Assembly (NCBI RefSeq): GCF_044383835.1
Contig: NZ_JBISEP010000005.1
Coordinates: 78,578-142,577, forward strand
Direction: 5' to 3'
From: Paraliobacillus sp044383835
Lineage (GTDB): Bacteria; Bacillota; Bacilli; Bacillales; Amphibacillaceae
DNA: 64,000 nt
Positions within the stretch are counted from its first letter, which is position 1. Each line of letters opens with the position of its first letter. Of the stretch, positions 43,810 through 53,059 are shown piece by piece. A program made the position numbers and the translations under genes. The notes beneath the pieces are model-generated. The model was not told the origin of the DNA and did no database searches. It saw only the letters and a list, made by a program, of their open reading frames with translations.

Positions 43810-44816
43810 AAATAGCCGCGATTATTACACGAATCATTCAACAATTTATTCGAGATAAACGAACATTAGCTTTATTGTTTTTAGCACCACTACTCATTTT
43901 AATCTTAACTTGGATGGTACTTGATCAGGAAGTAGAGAATCATGCAATTGCAGTTGTAGATGTTCCCGATCTACTAGTAGAACAAATCGAAGGAAATCAC
44001 ATGGAAATACTGGAAACGACTACACCACATCAAGATTTAGAAGATGGGAATATCCAAGCTATATTGACGTTAGAAGATCAGCGATTACTACTCACCGTGG
44101 ATAATAGTCAACCTAATACAGAGAAAGCGTTGTTAATGCAATTGCAACGCGCGCTTTCAGCAACGAACGACTCAAATGTTCAATTAGAAGTAAATAATTA
44201 TTATCAAGCAGAAGTAGAAACAACGTTTGACTATGTAGGCCCAGTATTAATCGGTTACTTTGCATTCTTTTTTGTTTTTTTAGTTGGAGGTATTTCTTTT
44301 TTACGAGAAAAATCCCAAGGTACAATGGAACGGTTATTTGCAACACCTATAAGAAGCTGGGAAATCATCATCGGTTATTTAGCAGGTTTTGGCGTATTTG
44401 CAATGATTCAATCCATTGTAGTAATTATCTTTAGTGTGTATATATTAGCTATCCCAATGCAAGGCTCTATACTGCTTGTTATGATTATTACGTTGCTGCT
44501 TGCATTAACAGCACTAACTTTAGGAATGCTTCTATCGACTTTTGCCAAAAATGAATTTCAAATGATGCAATTCATTCCGATTGTTATTGTTCCGCAAGCA
44601 TTTTTTTCAGGGTTGTTTTCATTAGATAATGCACCTGCATGGGTAGAAGGAATTGGTCGAGTCATGCCAATTAAATATGGTGCCTCTGCACTAACAGATG
44701 TTATGATTAAAGAAAATGGCTTTGGTGAGGTTAGCTTAGATCTATTCATTTTGCTTGGATTTTCCAGCTTATTTTTTATCCTCAACCTAGTTACACTGAT
44801 AGTATATCGTAAATAA
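43806..44816 (+). CDS. ABC-2 type permease (YhgE/YbhR-like drug exporter)
   Basis: 336 residues: one N-terminal helix, a periplasmic-type loop (about 45-140), then five helices with the ABC-2 motif FLREKSQGTMERLFATPI and FFSGLFSLDNAPAW. Works with the preceding ATPase. Control by a linked TetR suggests export of a toxic compound. Confidence 0.9.
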   Translation: MKIAAIITRIIQQFIRDKRTLALLFLAPLLILILTWMVLDQEVENHAIAVVDVPDLLVEQIEGNHMEILETTTPHQDLEDGNIQAILTLEDQRLLLTVDNSQPNTEKALLMQLQRALSATNDSNVQLEVNNYYQAEVETTFDYVGPVLIGYFAFFFVFLVGGISFLREKSQGTMERLFATPIRSWEIIIGYLAGFGVFAMIQSIVVIIFSVYILAIPMQGSILLVMIITLLLALTALTLGMLLSTFAKNEFQMMQFIPIVIVPQAFFSGLFSLDNAPAWVEGIGRVMPIKYGASALTDVMIKENGFGEVSLDLFILLGFSSLFFILNLVTLIVYRK

Positions 44817-44830
44817 GGGTGAAAACAATA

Positions 44831-45496
44831 ATGGACAAAGGTTATATTCAACAATTATTAGAAGTGGACGGAGAACCAGTTAAATTAACAGAAAAGAAGG
44901 CGGCTATTTTAACTAAGGCAATTGAAAACTTTGCTGAAAATGGATATGCAGCAACATCTACTAGCGAAATTGCTAAACAGGCAGGTGTTGCGGAAGGTAC
45001 TATCTTTCGTCATTATCCTTCGAAAAAAGATTTATTAATGGCAATTGTTAAACCAGGTATTTTGAAGTTGGCAGTTCCTTATTTTGCTGATCAAATGATA
45101 AAAGAAGTGTTTGATCCAGACAAGATTGATTTAGAGGAGCTATTACGTACATTTATATACAATCGAGTAAGATTTGTAAAGAAAAATGTTTCAATGATTC
45201 GAATCATTCTTCAAGAAATAGCTTTTCATCCAGAAATACAACAAACGTTTAAACAAACATTTCTACTAAAAGTTTATCCAAATGTGAAAGAAAGGGTGGA
45301 AAGCTTACAGCAAAAAGGAAAGTTGAAGGATTTTCCAGTAGATACAAGTCTTCGGTTTATACTATCGACTATATTGGGATTTATATTACATCGTTATATT
45401 TTCATGACGGAGTCTATAATAAATGAGGAACAAGAGATTGAACATGTGATACAATTTATTTTAGATGGTTTACAATATGATCATAGGAGTGAATAA
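44831..45496 (+). CDS. TetR/AcrR family transcriptional regulator
   Basis: 221 residues. The N-terminal helix-turn-helix is clear (KAAILTKAIENFAENGYAAT, STSEIAKQAGVAEGTIFRHY) and the rest is a helical ligand-binding domain. It is the third gene of the operon and most likely binds the 46-bp palindrome upstream of the ABC genes. ATG 44831 is used; the in-frame GTG at 44819 overlaps the AAGGGTG site. Confidence 0.9.
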   Translation: MDKGYIQQLLEVDGEPVKLTEKKAAILTKAIENFAENGYAATSTSEIAKQAGVAEGTIFRHYPSKKDLLMAIVKPGILKLAVPYFADQMIKEVFDPDKIDLEELLRTFIYNRVRFVKKNVSMIRIILQEIAFHPEIQQTFKQTFLLKVYPNVKERVESLQQKGKLKDFPVDTSLRFILSTILGFILHRYIFMTESIINEEQEIEHVIQFILDGLQYDHRSE

Positions 45497-45497
45497 A

Positions 45498-46049
45498 ATG
45501 GCAAAGCGTGCTTTGATTCATGTGGATTATACGAATGATTTTGTTGCAGAAGACGGAAAGTTAACTTGTGGAGAACCAGGTCAAGTAATTGAAGATCAGG
45601 TGATCGCTATTACAAAACAATTTGTGGCATCTGGGGATTTTATCGTATTTGCTATTGATAAACATGAGAAAACGGATAACTATCATCCTGAGGCAAAATT
45701 GTTTCCACCTCATAATATAGAAGGGACTAAAGGAAGACAGCTTTATGGGCAATTGCATACGTTATACAAACAAATAGAGGAAAAATCACATGTTTATTAT
45801 ATGAATAAGACACGTTACAGCGCATTTGCTGGAACTGATCTAGAAATAAAACTTAGAGAACGGAGAATTGAAGAACTGCATATCATTGGTGTGTGTACAG
45901 ATATTTGTGTTTTACATACAGCGGTGGATGCCTACAATAAAGGATTTAACATTGTGATTCATAAAGATGCAGTTGCTAGCTTTAATCAACCAGGACATGA
46001 ATGGGCACTTGCGCATTTCACTAGTACACTTGGAGCAAAAGTGATCTGA
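45498..46049 (+). CDS. Isochorismatase-family cysteine hydrolase
   Basis: 183 residues with the catalytic triad D10 (VDYTNDF), K104 (MNKTRYSAF) and C137 (GVCTDICVLHTA). The DYTNDF and metal-site His (DKHEKTDNYHPE) favour a nicotinamidase-like amidase. ATG 45498 follows AGGAGTG and is 1 base after the TetR stop. Its role in the exporter operon is not clear; it may simply be cotranscribed. Confidence 0.85.
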   Translation: MAKRALIHVDYTNDFVAEDGKLTCGEPGQVIEDQVIAITKQFVASGDFIVFAIDKHEKTDNYHPEAKLFPPHNIEGTKGRQLYGQLHTLYKQIEEKSHVYYMNKTRYSAFAGTDLEIKLRERRIEELHIIGVCTDICVLHTAVDAYNKGFNIVIHKDAVASFNQPGHEWALAHFTSTLGAKVI

Positions 46050-46166
46050 CATATACATACAAAAATTTCCGAAAATCTATGTTGGCTAATAGGCTAGTCT
46101 CCTGCTATAATTTAGGTTGTGTAGTTTATGACATGTGTCATTATGACAGTTTAAAGGATGATAATT

Positions 46167-47081
46167 ATGGAGCAAATGTCTATTGTTTTACAAGAATTAA
46201 ACCAACTCACGGCTAAAGAAAATATTTTAATAAATGAACCGTTAAGAAATTATTTGTATACAAAACTAGGTGGGAAAGCAGATTTCTTTGTTACACCAGC
46301 TAGTATAGAAGAAGTGCAAGCGATTATTCGTTATGCGAATAAGACGAAAATTCCGTTTACCTTATTGGGGAATGGATCAAATTTGATTGTACGTGATGGT
46401 GGGATTCGTGGTATTGTGATGAGTCCGAAACGCTTTATTAGCATCCGTCGTGATGGAGATTTACTCATTGCTGAGAGTGGTGCACGTATTATTGACGTAT
46501 CTTATCGTGCATTAGATGAAAAATTAACAGGTCTTGAATTTGCCTGCGGTATTCCAGGGACAGTCGGAGGCGCTTTGTATATGAATGCAGGTGCTTATGG
46601 AGGAGAAGTTAAAGATTGCTTAGAGAAAGCGGTTGTTGTTGATCGGAGTGGTACGTTATTAACACTTGATGCATCCGAATTAGATTTAAGTTATCGGTCT
46701 AGTAATATTCCTGAAAAAGGATATATTGTACTAGAAGCGCATTTCCGGTTACAGCCCGGAGAAGAGAAGGAAATTAAAGCAGTGATGGATGACCTAACGT
46801 ATAAAAGAGAGTCCAAGCAGCCGTTAGAGTACCCGTCATGTGGCAGTGTATTTAAACGACCACCAGGCTATTTCGCTGGAAAGCTTATTCAGGATAGTGA
46901 TTTACAAGGAAAAGGTGTTGGTGGTGCAGAGGTTTCAACTAAACATGCTGGTTTTATTGTCAATAAAAATAATGCGACGGCATCCGACTATATTGCTGTA
47001 ATAGAGATGGTGCAGCGAACCGTCAAAGAAAAATTTGGTGTTGAACTGGAACGAGAAGTTCGTATTATAGGAGAAGATTAA
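46167..47081 (+). CDS. murB: UDP-N-acetylenolpyruvoylglucosamine reductase
   Basis: Reduces UDP-GlcNAc-enolpyruvate with NADPH and FAD to UDP-MurNAc. 304 residues: FAD-binding LLGNGSNLIVRDGGIRG, CGIPGTVGGALYMNAGAYGGE, and the catalytic-Ser region YPSCGSVFKRPPG. ATG 46167 has AAAGG at 9 bases; ATG 46158 abuts that site. The type II-like short form is usual for Bacillus. Confidence 0.95.
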   Translation: MEQMSIVLQELNQLTAKENILINEPLRNYLYTKLGGKADFFVTPASIEEVQAIIRYANKTKIPFTLLGNGSNLIVRDGGIRGIVMSPKRFISIRRDGDLLIAESGARIIDVSYRALDEKLTGLEFACGIPGTVGGALYMNAGAYGGEVKDCLEKAVVVDRSGTLLTLDASELDLSYRSSNIPEKGYIVLEAHFRLQPGEEKEIKAVMDDLTYKRESKQPLEYPSCGSVFKRPPGYFAGKLIQDSDLQGKGVGGAEVSTKHAGFIVNKNNATASDYIAVIEMVQRTVKEKFGVELEREVRIIGED

Positions 47082-47094
47082 ATCGCTCACTTTA

Positions 47095-47132
47095 CAGCAT
47101 ACCTATTTTATGAGGTATGCTGCATTTATTTT
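47095..47132 (+). terminator. Terminator of murB
   Basis: CAGCATACCT (47095-47104) and AGGTATGCTG (47113-47122) form a 10-bp stem followed by a T-rich tail. Confidence 0.8.
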
Positions 47133-47337
47133 TGAAAAAAATAGCTATGCCGACTATAGTAAGATTCACATGATGAAAGTCAATAATTTATGTTCACACA
47201 CGAATGATATAAACACGCTTTAGTGAAGGTAACTAAATGGTTAAAACTGTACTAGAATAAAAAAAACTAGAATGGACAAGTAGTTTGTTTACATAGATAT
47301 GGATATAATGAATGAAAGTTAAGAAAGGATTTAACAA

Positions 47338-47895
47338 ATGATTAGTCTTGATCCCACCGTCATCTACTCGATATTGACATTGTTATGGTTATGGTATAGA
47401 GGAAACCGATATTTATCTCATAAAGGAAAATTTCGGTTTTTTAGAGAAGTAATTATAAATCTGTTTTTTGTCTATTTACTATCAGTGATTTATTTAACTA
47501 TGGAGCCATTTTATTTCACTAATGAACTAGCAAAAGAAGGCGCAATTAGTTTTGATATCAATCTTTTTTATAATTTACTTCATATGGCAGATGGGTATCT
47601 AATGTATCAATTGTTATATTCTCTAGGGAATGTATTATTATTCGTCCCGCTCGGTATTTTTGTTCCATATTTATTTAAACATACAAGACATTTATTTATT
47701 GTTTTGTTAATGGGCTTTTCTTCCTCATTAACGATAGAGTTAACCCAAACATTTTTCACACCAACGCGATTGGCGACTGTAGATGATTTGTTTTTTAATA
47801 CACTAGGTGCAGTACTTGGATTTGTCTTATTTACAACAGTTAGGTTTAGCTATTATAAGGCGATTCAATGTACAAGAAAAAACAGAAGTGCATAG
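47338..47895 (+). CDS. VanZ-family membrane protein
   Basis: 185 residues, about five helices. Motifs of the VanZ family are visible: NVLLFVPLGIFVPYLF, SLTIELTQ and ATVDDLFFNTLGAVLGF. VanZ itself gives low teicoplanin resistance, but most family members have unknown roles. ATG follows AAAGGA. Monocistronic; the FMN riboswitch lies downstream. Confidence 0.88.
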   Translation: MISLDPTVIYSILTLLWLWYRGNRYLSHKGKFRFFREVIINLFFVYLLSVIYLTMEPFYFTNELAKEGAISFDINLFYNLLHMADGYLMYQLLYSLGNVLLFVPLGIFVPYLFKHTRHLFIVLLMGFSSSLTIELTQTFFTPTRLATVDDLFFNTLGAVLGFVLFTTVRFSYYKAIQCTRKNRSA

Positions 47896-47961
47896 ATATG
47901 CAAAAGAAAAACACTTGAGTATCTGAATTAACTATGTTAAACTGTGAACAATCGAATAGGT

Positions 47962-48186
47962 AATTCCTTTGGGGTAGGGTGTAATTCCCGACCGACGGTG
48001 ATAGATGGTGTAACTATCTTAAGTCCGTGACCCGGAGCACATATGTGTGAAGGTGGATTTGGTGAAAATCCAAAGCCGACAGTGAAAGTCTGGATGGGAA
48101 AAGGAATGACGAACAAACATAGCTAATAAGATATGTTTATTTATTGACGCTAATAAAGCCCCAGAATCAACTGATCTGGGGTTTTT
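47962..48186 (+). ncRNA. FMN riboswitch (RFN element) with terminator
   Basis: Aptamer about 47962-48107: P1 ATTCCTTT (47963-47970) with AAAGGAAT (48100-48107), conserved GGGGTAGGGTG, ACGGTGATAGATGG, GAAAATCC and AGCCGACAGT segments. A terminator follows: CCCCAGA (48159-48165) with TCTGGGG (48175-48181) and five T residues. Controls the rib operon; high FMN should terminate transcription. Confidence 0.96.
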
Positions 48187-48217
48187 CTATGCTTCCACAA
48201 CAAAGGAGTGGATGCAT

Positions 48218-49309
48218 ATGAACAAGGAAAATTACATGGACATTGCGTTATCGCTAGCAGAGAGTACAATGGGACAAACAAGTCCTAATCCATCAGTTGG
48301 TGCAGTAGTTGTTAAAGATGGACGTATTGTAGGTATGGGGAGCCATTTGCAAGCTGGTCATGCCCATGCAGAAGTGATTGCAATCGATCAAGCGGGGGGA
48401 AAAGCAGAAGGTGCAGAGGTATATGTAACCTTAGAGCCTTGTGCACATGATGGAAAAACACCTCCGTGTGCAGACTTATTAATCGATCGTCATGTGAAAA
48501 AAGTATATATTGCTTGTGTTGACCCGAATCCCAAAGTAGCAGGTAAAGGGATTGCAAAATTAAAGCAGGCAGGAATTGCAGTAGAAGTTGGAATGAAGGA
48601 AGCAAGAGCGTTAGAGATAAATAAACATTTTTTTCATTACGTGACATATAAACGACCATATGTAACTTTAAAAGCAGCTATGACGTTAGACGGTAAAACC
48701 GCAACCAAAACAGGCGATAGTAAGTGGATTACCTCTAAAGAAGCAAGGCTTGATGTTCATAGTGAGCGTTCTATCCATGATGCTATTATGGTCGGTGTCA
48801 ACACGATTCAACAAGATAACCCGCAGTTAACCACTAGACTACCCCAAGGTGGAATAAATCCCATTCGTATTGTTTTAGATACCCATTTATCGATAAATCA
48901 CGCAAGTAATCTTCTACGTGATCACCAAGCACCTACATGGATTGTGTGTGGAAGTAAAGCAAAAACTAACGCATTTCAAAATACATTTCCTCACGTGAAA
49001 CTATTACAGCAAGCGACACCCATCATTCAATTGACAGCGATTTTAGATCAGCTTGGTGAAATGGGGGTTCAATCTTTATATGTGGAAGGAGGGAGTACGT
49101 TACACGGTTCATTTCTATCTGGAAAATTATTTCAATCCTGTCATTGGTATATTGCTCCAAAACTATTAGGTGGATCAGACGCATATACGACAGTTACTGG
49201 AGAATCACCAGACAAGATGGTGGACGCACAAGAGTTGATTATTGATTCAATAAAACAGATTGGGTTAGATATAAAAGTAATTGCTCATCCAAAACAGGAG
49301 GCGGAGTAA
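48218..49309 (+). CDS. ribD: Bifunctional diaminohydroxyphosphoribosylaminopyrimidine deaminase/reductase
   Basis: Performs the deamination and reduction steps of riboflavin synthesis. 363 residues: an N-terminal zinc deaminase domain (HAEVIAID and EPCAHDGKTPPCAD) and a C-terminal DHFR-like reductase (from about 145). ATG 48218 is 9 bases after AAGGAG; ATG 48212 is only 3 bases away from it. First gene after the FMN riboswitch. Confidence 0.96.
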   Translation: MNKENYMDIALSLAESTMGQTSPNPSVGAVVVKDGRIVGMGSHLQAGHAHAEVIAIDQAGGKAEGAEVYVTLEPCAHDGKTPPCADLLIDRHVKKVYIACVDPNPKVAGKGIAKLKQAGIAVEVGMKEARALEINKHFFHYVTYKRPYVTLKAAMTLDGKTATKTGDSKWITSKEARLDVHSERSIHDAIMVGVNTIQQDNPQLTTRLPQGGINPIRIVLDTHLSINHASNLLRDHQAPTWIVCGSKAKTNAFQNTFPHVKLLQQATPIIQLTAILDQLGEMGVQSLYVEGGSTLHGSFLSGKLFQSCHWYIAPKLLGGSDAYTTVTGESPDKMVDAQELIIDSIKQIGLDIKVIAHPKQEAE

Positions 49310-49963
49310 GTGTTTACCGGAATTGTTGAGGAAAAAGGAACGATTTTATCTGTAAAACAACAAGCAAATAGTTTAAGTCTAGTCATTCAAGCGAAGACGA
49401 TTCTTTCGGATGTGAAAGTTGGCGATAGTATAGCTGTAAATGGTGTATGCTTGACTGTTACTTCATTTCTTTCCGATCAATTTACTGTTGATGTGATGCC
49501 GGAAACGTTTCGATTTTCATCTTTATCACAAGTTCACGTAGGTACGGATGTCAACTTAGAAAGAGCCATGCACGCAAATGGTCGATTTGGTGGACATTTT
49601 GTATCAGGTCATGTTGATAAGGTAGGGAAGGTTTCAAAAATATGGACGGAAGCAAATGCACGATATTTCTCAATTAAAGTAGATAAAAAGGATATGAAGT
49701 ATTTGATGTCAAAAGGCTCTGTTACCGTAGATGGCACATCTTTAACTATTTTTGACGTGGAAAAAGACTATTTTGTTATCTCCTTAATCCCTGAAACACA
49801 AAAGAAGACGATTTTAGGTGAGAAACGACAAGGCGATCTAGTTAACTTAGAGTACGACATGTTAGCGAAGTATATGGAAAATTTGATAAGAAATAACGCA
49901 GGAAACAAACAGACTAGTCAAATTACTAAACATGTTTTAAGAGATCATGGGTTCATTGATTAG
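49310..49963 (+). CDS. ribE: Riboflavin synthase alpha chain
   Basis: Dismutates two lumazines to riboflavin. 217 residues in two similar lumazine-binding barrels: MFTGIVEEKG, VNGVCLTVTSF in the first, VDGTSLTIFDV in the second. GTG start after GGAGGCGG, immediately after the ribD stop. Confidence 0.96.
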   Translation: MFTGIVEEKGTILSVKQQANSLSLVIQAKTILSDVKVGDSIAVNGVCLTVTSFLSDQFTVDVMPETFRFSSLSQVHVGTDVNLERAMHANGRFGGHFVSGHVDKVGKVSKIWTEANARYFSIKVDKKDMKYLMSKGSVTVDGTSLTIFDVEKDYFVISLIPETQKKTILGEKRQGDLVNLEYDMLAKYMENLIRNNAGNKQTSQITKHVLRDHGFID

Positions 49964-49975
49964 GAGGAAACAGTT

Positions 49976-51169
49976 ATGTTAAACACGATACCAGAGGCCT
50001 TAACAGCATTAAAAAAAGGGAAAGTAATTATTGTTGTTGATGATGAGAATAGAGAAAATGAAGGAGATTTTGTTGCTTTGGCAGAACATGCAACTCCTGA
50101 AGTGATTAACTATATGGCAAAAGAAGGACGTGGGTTAATTTGCACGCCAATAATGAAGGAATCGGCTAGTAAGCTAGGGTTAGAGGATATGGTTACTCGG
50201 AATACCGATTTACACGGTACGGCATTTACGGTTAGTGTCGACTATAAAGATGCACATACTGGGATTAGTGCATATGAACGATCATCAACGATTCAAAAAT
50301 TAATTGACCCACAATCTATAGCAACAGATTTTAAACGGCCAGGGCATGTATTTCCACTGATTGCAAAAGATGCAGGTGTATTAGAACGGGCGGGGCATAC
50401 AGAAGCTGCAGTTGATCTAGCGCGCTTAGCAGACTCTTATCCAGCAGGAGTTATTTGTGAAATTATGCAAGAAGATGGGACAATGGCACGTTTACCTACA
50501 CTTAAAAAAATAGCTAAACAAGAAAGTATGCCAATTATCTCTATTCAGGATCTGATTGCTTATCGGAAAAAATTTGATACATTAATTCAAAAAGAAGTTG
50601 AAATAAAATTACCAACTAGTTACGGTGATTTTAAATTAATTGCTTACACTGAAAAATGGACAAAAAAAGAGCATTTGGCGTTAGTAAAAGGAGATGTAGC
50701 ACCAGATGATACGCCTTTGGTACGCATTCATTCCGAATGCTTAACTGGAGATGTATTTGGATCACAGCGTTGTGATTGCGGTCCTCAATTAGAAAAAGCA
50801 TTGACTGAAATAGATGCAACAGGTAAAGGTGTATTAATTTATATGCGACAAGAAGGAAGAGGCATTGGTTTGTTAAATAAACTTAGAGCCTATCAATTGC
50901 AAGAAGAGGGATATGATACTGTTGAAGCCAATCATCAGTTAGGATTTCCTGATGATTTACGTGATTATTCGATTAGTGCACAAATGTTAAGAGACATCGG
51001 AGTAAAGCAGTTAATATTACTAACAAATAATCCGAGAAAAATTGCTAGTATGACCGAGTATGGAATCGATGTTGTGAAACGAAAAGAAATTCAGATTCCA
51101 CCAAATAAAGATAATGAAAAATATTTAAGTACAAAGAAATCAAAATTAGGACATTTATTAAAAGGGTAA
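49976..51169 (+). CDS. ribBA: GTP cyclohydrolase II / 3,4-dihydroxy-2-butanone-4-phosphate synthase
   Basis: Fusion enzyme supplying both riboflavin precursors. Residues about 1-200 are DHBP synthase (DDENRENEGDF, GHTEAAVDLARLA) and 205-397 GTP cyclohydrolase II with zinc-binding cysteines (SECLTGDVFGSQRCDCGPQL). 397 residues is the normal Bacillus size. ATG follows AGGAGG. Confidence 0.97.
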   Translation: MLNTIPEALTALKKGKVIIVVDDENRENEGDFVALAEHATPEVINYMAKEGRGLICTPIMKESASKLGLEDMVTRNTDLHGTAFTVSVDYKDAHTGISAYERSSTIQKLIDPQSIATDFKRPGHVFPLIAKDAGVLERAGHTEAAVDLARLADSYPAGVICEIMQEDGTMARLPTLKKIAKQESMPIISIQDLIAYRKKFDTLIQKEVEIKLPTSYGDFKLIAYTEKWTKKEHLALVKGDVAPDDTPLVRIHSECLTGDVFGSQRCDCGPQLEKALTEIDATGKGVLIYMRQEGRGIGLLNKLRAYQLQEEGYDTVEANHQLGFPDDLRDYSISAQMLRDIGVKQLILLTNNPRKIASMTEYGIDVVKRKEIQIPPNKDNEKYLSTKKSKLGHLLKG

Positions 51170-51184
51170 GGAGAGAAGTTGAAC

Positions 51185-51652
51185 ATGGCAAAAATAATTG
51201 AAGGTAATTTAGTAGGAACAGGTTTAAAAATTGGGATTGTTGTAGCACGATTTAATGCATTTATTACAAGCAAGCTATTAGGTGGAGCAGAAGATACACT
51301 ACGTCGTCATGGCGTTATGGAAGAAAATATAACAATTGCATGGGTTCCAGGAGCTTTTGAAATACCATTAGTCGCAAAACGAATGACTTCCTCAGGAAAA
51401 TATGATGCAGTTGTTACTTTAGGCACGGTCATTAGAGGTGCTACACCTCACTTTGATTATGTCTGTGCAGAAGTTTCAAAAGGTGTGTCAAAAGTAGCGT
51501 TGGATGCTGATTTACCAGTGATATTTGGTGTGCTCACAACAGAAACGATTGAACAAGCAATTGAACGAGCTGGTACGAAGGCAGGAAATAAAGGTGCAGA
51601 AGCAGCTGTATCTGCAATTGAGATGGCCAACTTGCTTAATAATATAAATTAA
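51185..51652 (+). CDS. ribH: 6,7-dimethyl-8-ribityllumazine synthase
   Basis: Condenses the two precursors to lumazine; forms a 60-mer capsid-like shell. 155 residues with VVARFNAFITSKLLGGA, WVPGAFEIPL and the catalytic His in RGATPHFDYVC. ATG 51185 follows GGAGAG; the earlier in-frame TTG at 51179 lies too close. Last gene of the rib operon. Confidence 0.96.
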   Translation: MAKIIEGNLVGTGLKIGIVVARFNAFITSKLLGGAEDTLRRHGVMEENITIAWVPGAFEIPLVAKRMTSSGKYDAVVTLGTVIRGATPHFDYVCAEVSKGVSKVALDADLPVIFGVLTTETIEQAIERAGTKAGNKGAEAAVSAIEMANLLNNIN

Positions 51653-51682
51653 TCATTGTGCAAAAATAAACGTAATGTTGAT

Positions 51683-51728
51683 ACAGCCCCCTACAATTAG
51701 AGTGAAAAATCTAACTGTAGGGGGCTGT
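51683..51728 (+). terminator. Terminator-like hairpin after the rib operon
   Basis: ACAGCCCCCTACA (51683-51695) with TGTAGGGGGCTGT (51716-51728), extended by TTAGA/TCTAA. Very stable; little T tract follows. Confidence 0.7.
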
Positions 51729-51874
51729 GCCGTTGCGTTCATTTTCTCTTAAATACCCGCTTAATAAATGGAATTTCAGTTTGTGTTGTTCTCATTGGAC
51801 AAAAAATCTATTACACGGAGAAAAGTTTTTTATTTTTCAGGCGTATCGCATCTATTAACTGCTAAATTATTTAT

Positions 51875-51940
51875 ACGAATGAAAAGCAGATGAGCATCCA
51901 TAATAAGTGTGTTAAGGATGCTCATCTGCTTTTCATTCGT
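51875..51940. repeat. Perfect 25-bp inverted repeat
   Basis: Bases 51875-51899 are the exact reverse complement of 51916-51940, separated by 16 bases. It contains GATGAGCA, also in the repeat at 4577, but the rest differs. Too far from ribH and too long for an ordinary terminator; may be a small mobile element or a decayed transposon end pair. Confidence 0.85.
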
Positions 51941-52099
51941 TGCTTTATATCTTGTCTTAATCTCCTTTGCCTTCGTGTTAAAGGTGTGAAATGGTAGCTG
52001 AATCATAGCATGGATGTAGTGAAGATTAACATAGTAGCTAAAGAACATTAAATTACTTTAATAAAAAGGTGAAAGTTTCATGTGATTAATAAAAAAACG

Positions 52100-52126
52100 T
52101 TGAAAAATTTCAATATATGGTACAAT
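52100..52126 (+). promoter_or_regulatory. Possible murR promoter/operator
   Basis: TTGAAA-AA-TTTCAA palindrome (52100-52113) followed at 15 bases by TACAAT (52121-52126). Spacing is short for sigma-A, so confidence is low; the palindrome is a candidate MurR site. Confidence 0.3.
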
Positions 52127-52204
52127 GTTTCGTAAATTATCTATTTTGTTGACACTAAGTTTCGAGGTTATTATGATGAAAATGTAACAAGGGGGATCAC
52201 TCGA

Positions 52205-53059
52205 GTGAAAATCGCAACAATTCGATTAAAGGAGTATATTGATCAGGCAAGTACAACAGAGCAGGGGATTATTTCATATATTTTAAAGTATCCAGAAGAA
52301 GCTTCAAAACTTACGATTTATCAGTTAGCAGAACAAACTTTTTCTTCACCATCTTCCATTATTCGACTTTGTAAAAAGAATGGTTTTACTGGGTATAAGG
52401 AATTTTCCAAATCATTAGTATACGAACAAGCGGTAAGGAAAAATTATAAAAATAAAAAGATTGCTGATGTAACCCAAGCTGATAGTGTTAAAGAAGTAAT
52501 TGATAAAGTAACAAATAAGAACATTCTATCATTAGAAGAGACGGCGAGTTTGCTTGATTATGATGTCATAGGCGATTGTGTTGAATTAATCCATGATTGT
52601 GAAAAGCTGGTTTTGTTTGGGATAGGTGCTTCATTAATTGTTGCAAAGGATGCACAACTTAAATTTACTCGAATTAACAAAATGGTCTATGTAGCAGAAG
52701 ATTGGCACACACAATTACTAATGGCTAGGAATATGACATCAAATGACATTGGAATAGTGATTTCCTATTCAGGAGAAACACAAGAAATGGTTCAATGCGC
52801 AAAAACAGTGAAAGAAAATCAAGCAAGGCTCATTTCTATAACGAAGTATGGAAACTCAACTATTTCTGAATTAACTGACTACAAGTTATTTGTTGCAGCA
52901 AATGAATACGCTTTCCGAAGCGGGGCGATGTCCTCACGTATATCTCAATTGAATTTAGTAGATATTTTATATACATCATATGTAAATATGCAGTATGAAA
53001 AATCAATAAAAATTTTAGAAAAGAATCAGATAAGAAAGGGGTCTAATCCAAATGATTAA
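52205..53059 (+). CDS. murR: MurR/RpiR family transcriptional regulator
   Basis: 284 residues: N-terminal RpiR helix-turn-helix (about 1-77, TIYQLAEQTFSSPSSIIRLCKKNGFTGY) and a C-terminal SIS sugar-phosphate-binding domain (about 120-260). In Bacillus and E. coli MurR senses MurNAc-6-phosphate and represses the murQ operon. GTG start after AAGGGGGATC. Its stop overlaps murQ by 8 bases. Confidence 0.9.
   Translation: MKIATIRLKEYIDQASTTEQGIISYILKYPEEASKLTIYQLAEQTFSSPSSIIRLCKKNGFTGYKEFSKSLVYEQAVRKNYKNKKIADVTQADSVKEVIDKVTNKNILSLEETASLLDYDVIGDCVELIHDCEKLVLFGIGASLIVAKDAQLKFTRINKMVYVAEDWHTQLLMARNMTSNDIGIVISYSGETQEMVQCAKTVKENQARLISITKYGNSTISELTDYKLFVAANEYAFRSGAMSSRISQLNLVDILYTSYVNMQYEKSIKILEKNQIRKGSNPND

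Larger units (their letters stand above)
51729..52204. other. Long intergenic stretch before murR
   Basis: No convincing gene. It holds the 25-bp inverted repeat at 51875-51940 and a putative murR promoter region near 52100-52126. Open frames here lack ribosome-binding sites. Confidence 0.5.

Noticed and set aside
51830..52048. 72-residue minus-strand ORF
   Set aside because: Overlaps the 25-bp inverted repeat, has no ribosome-binding site and no recognisable motif.
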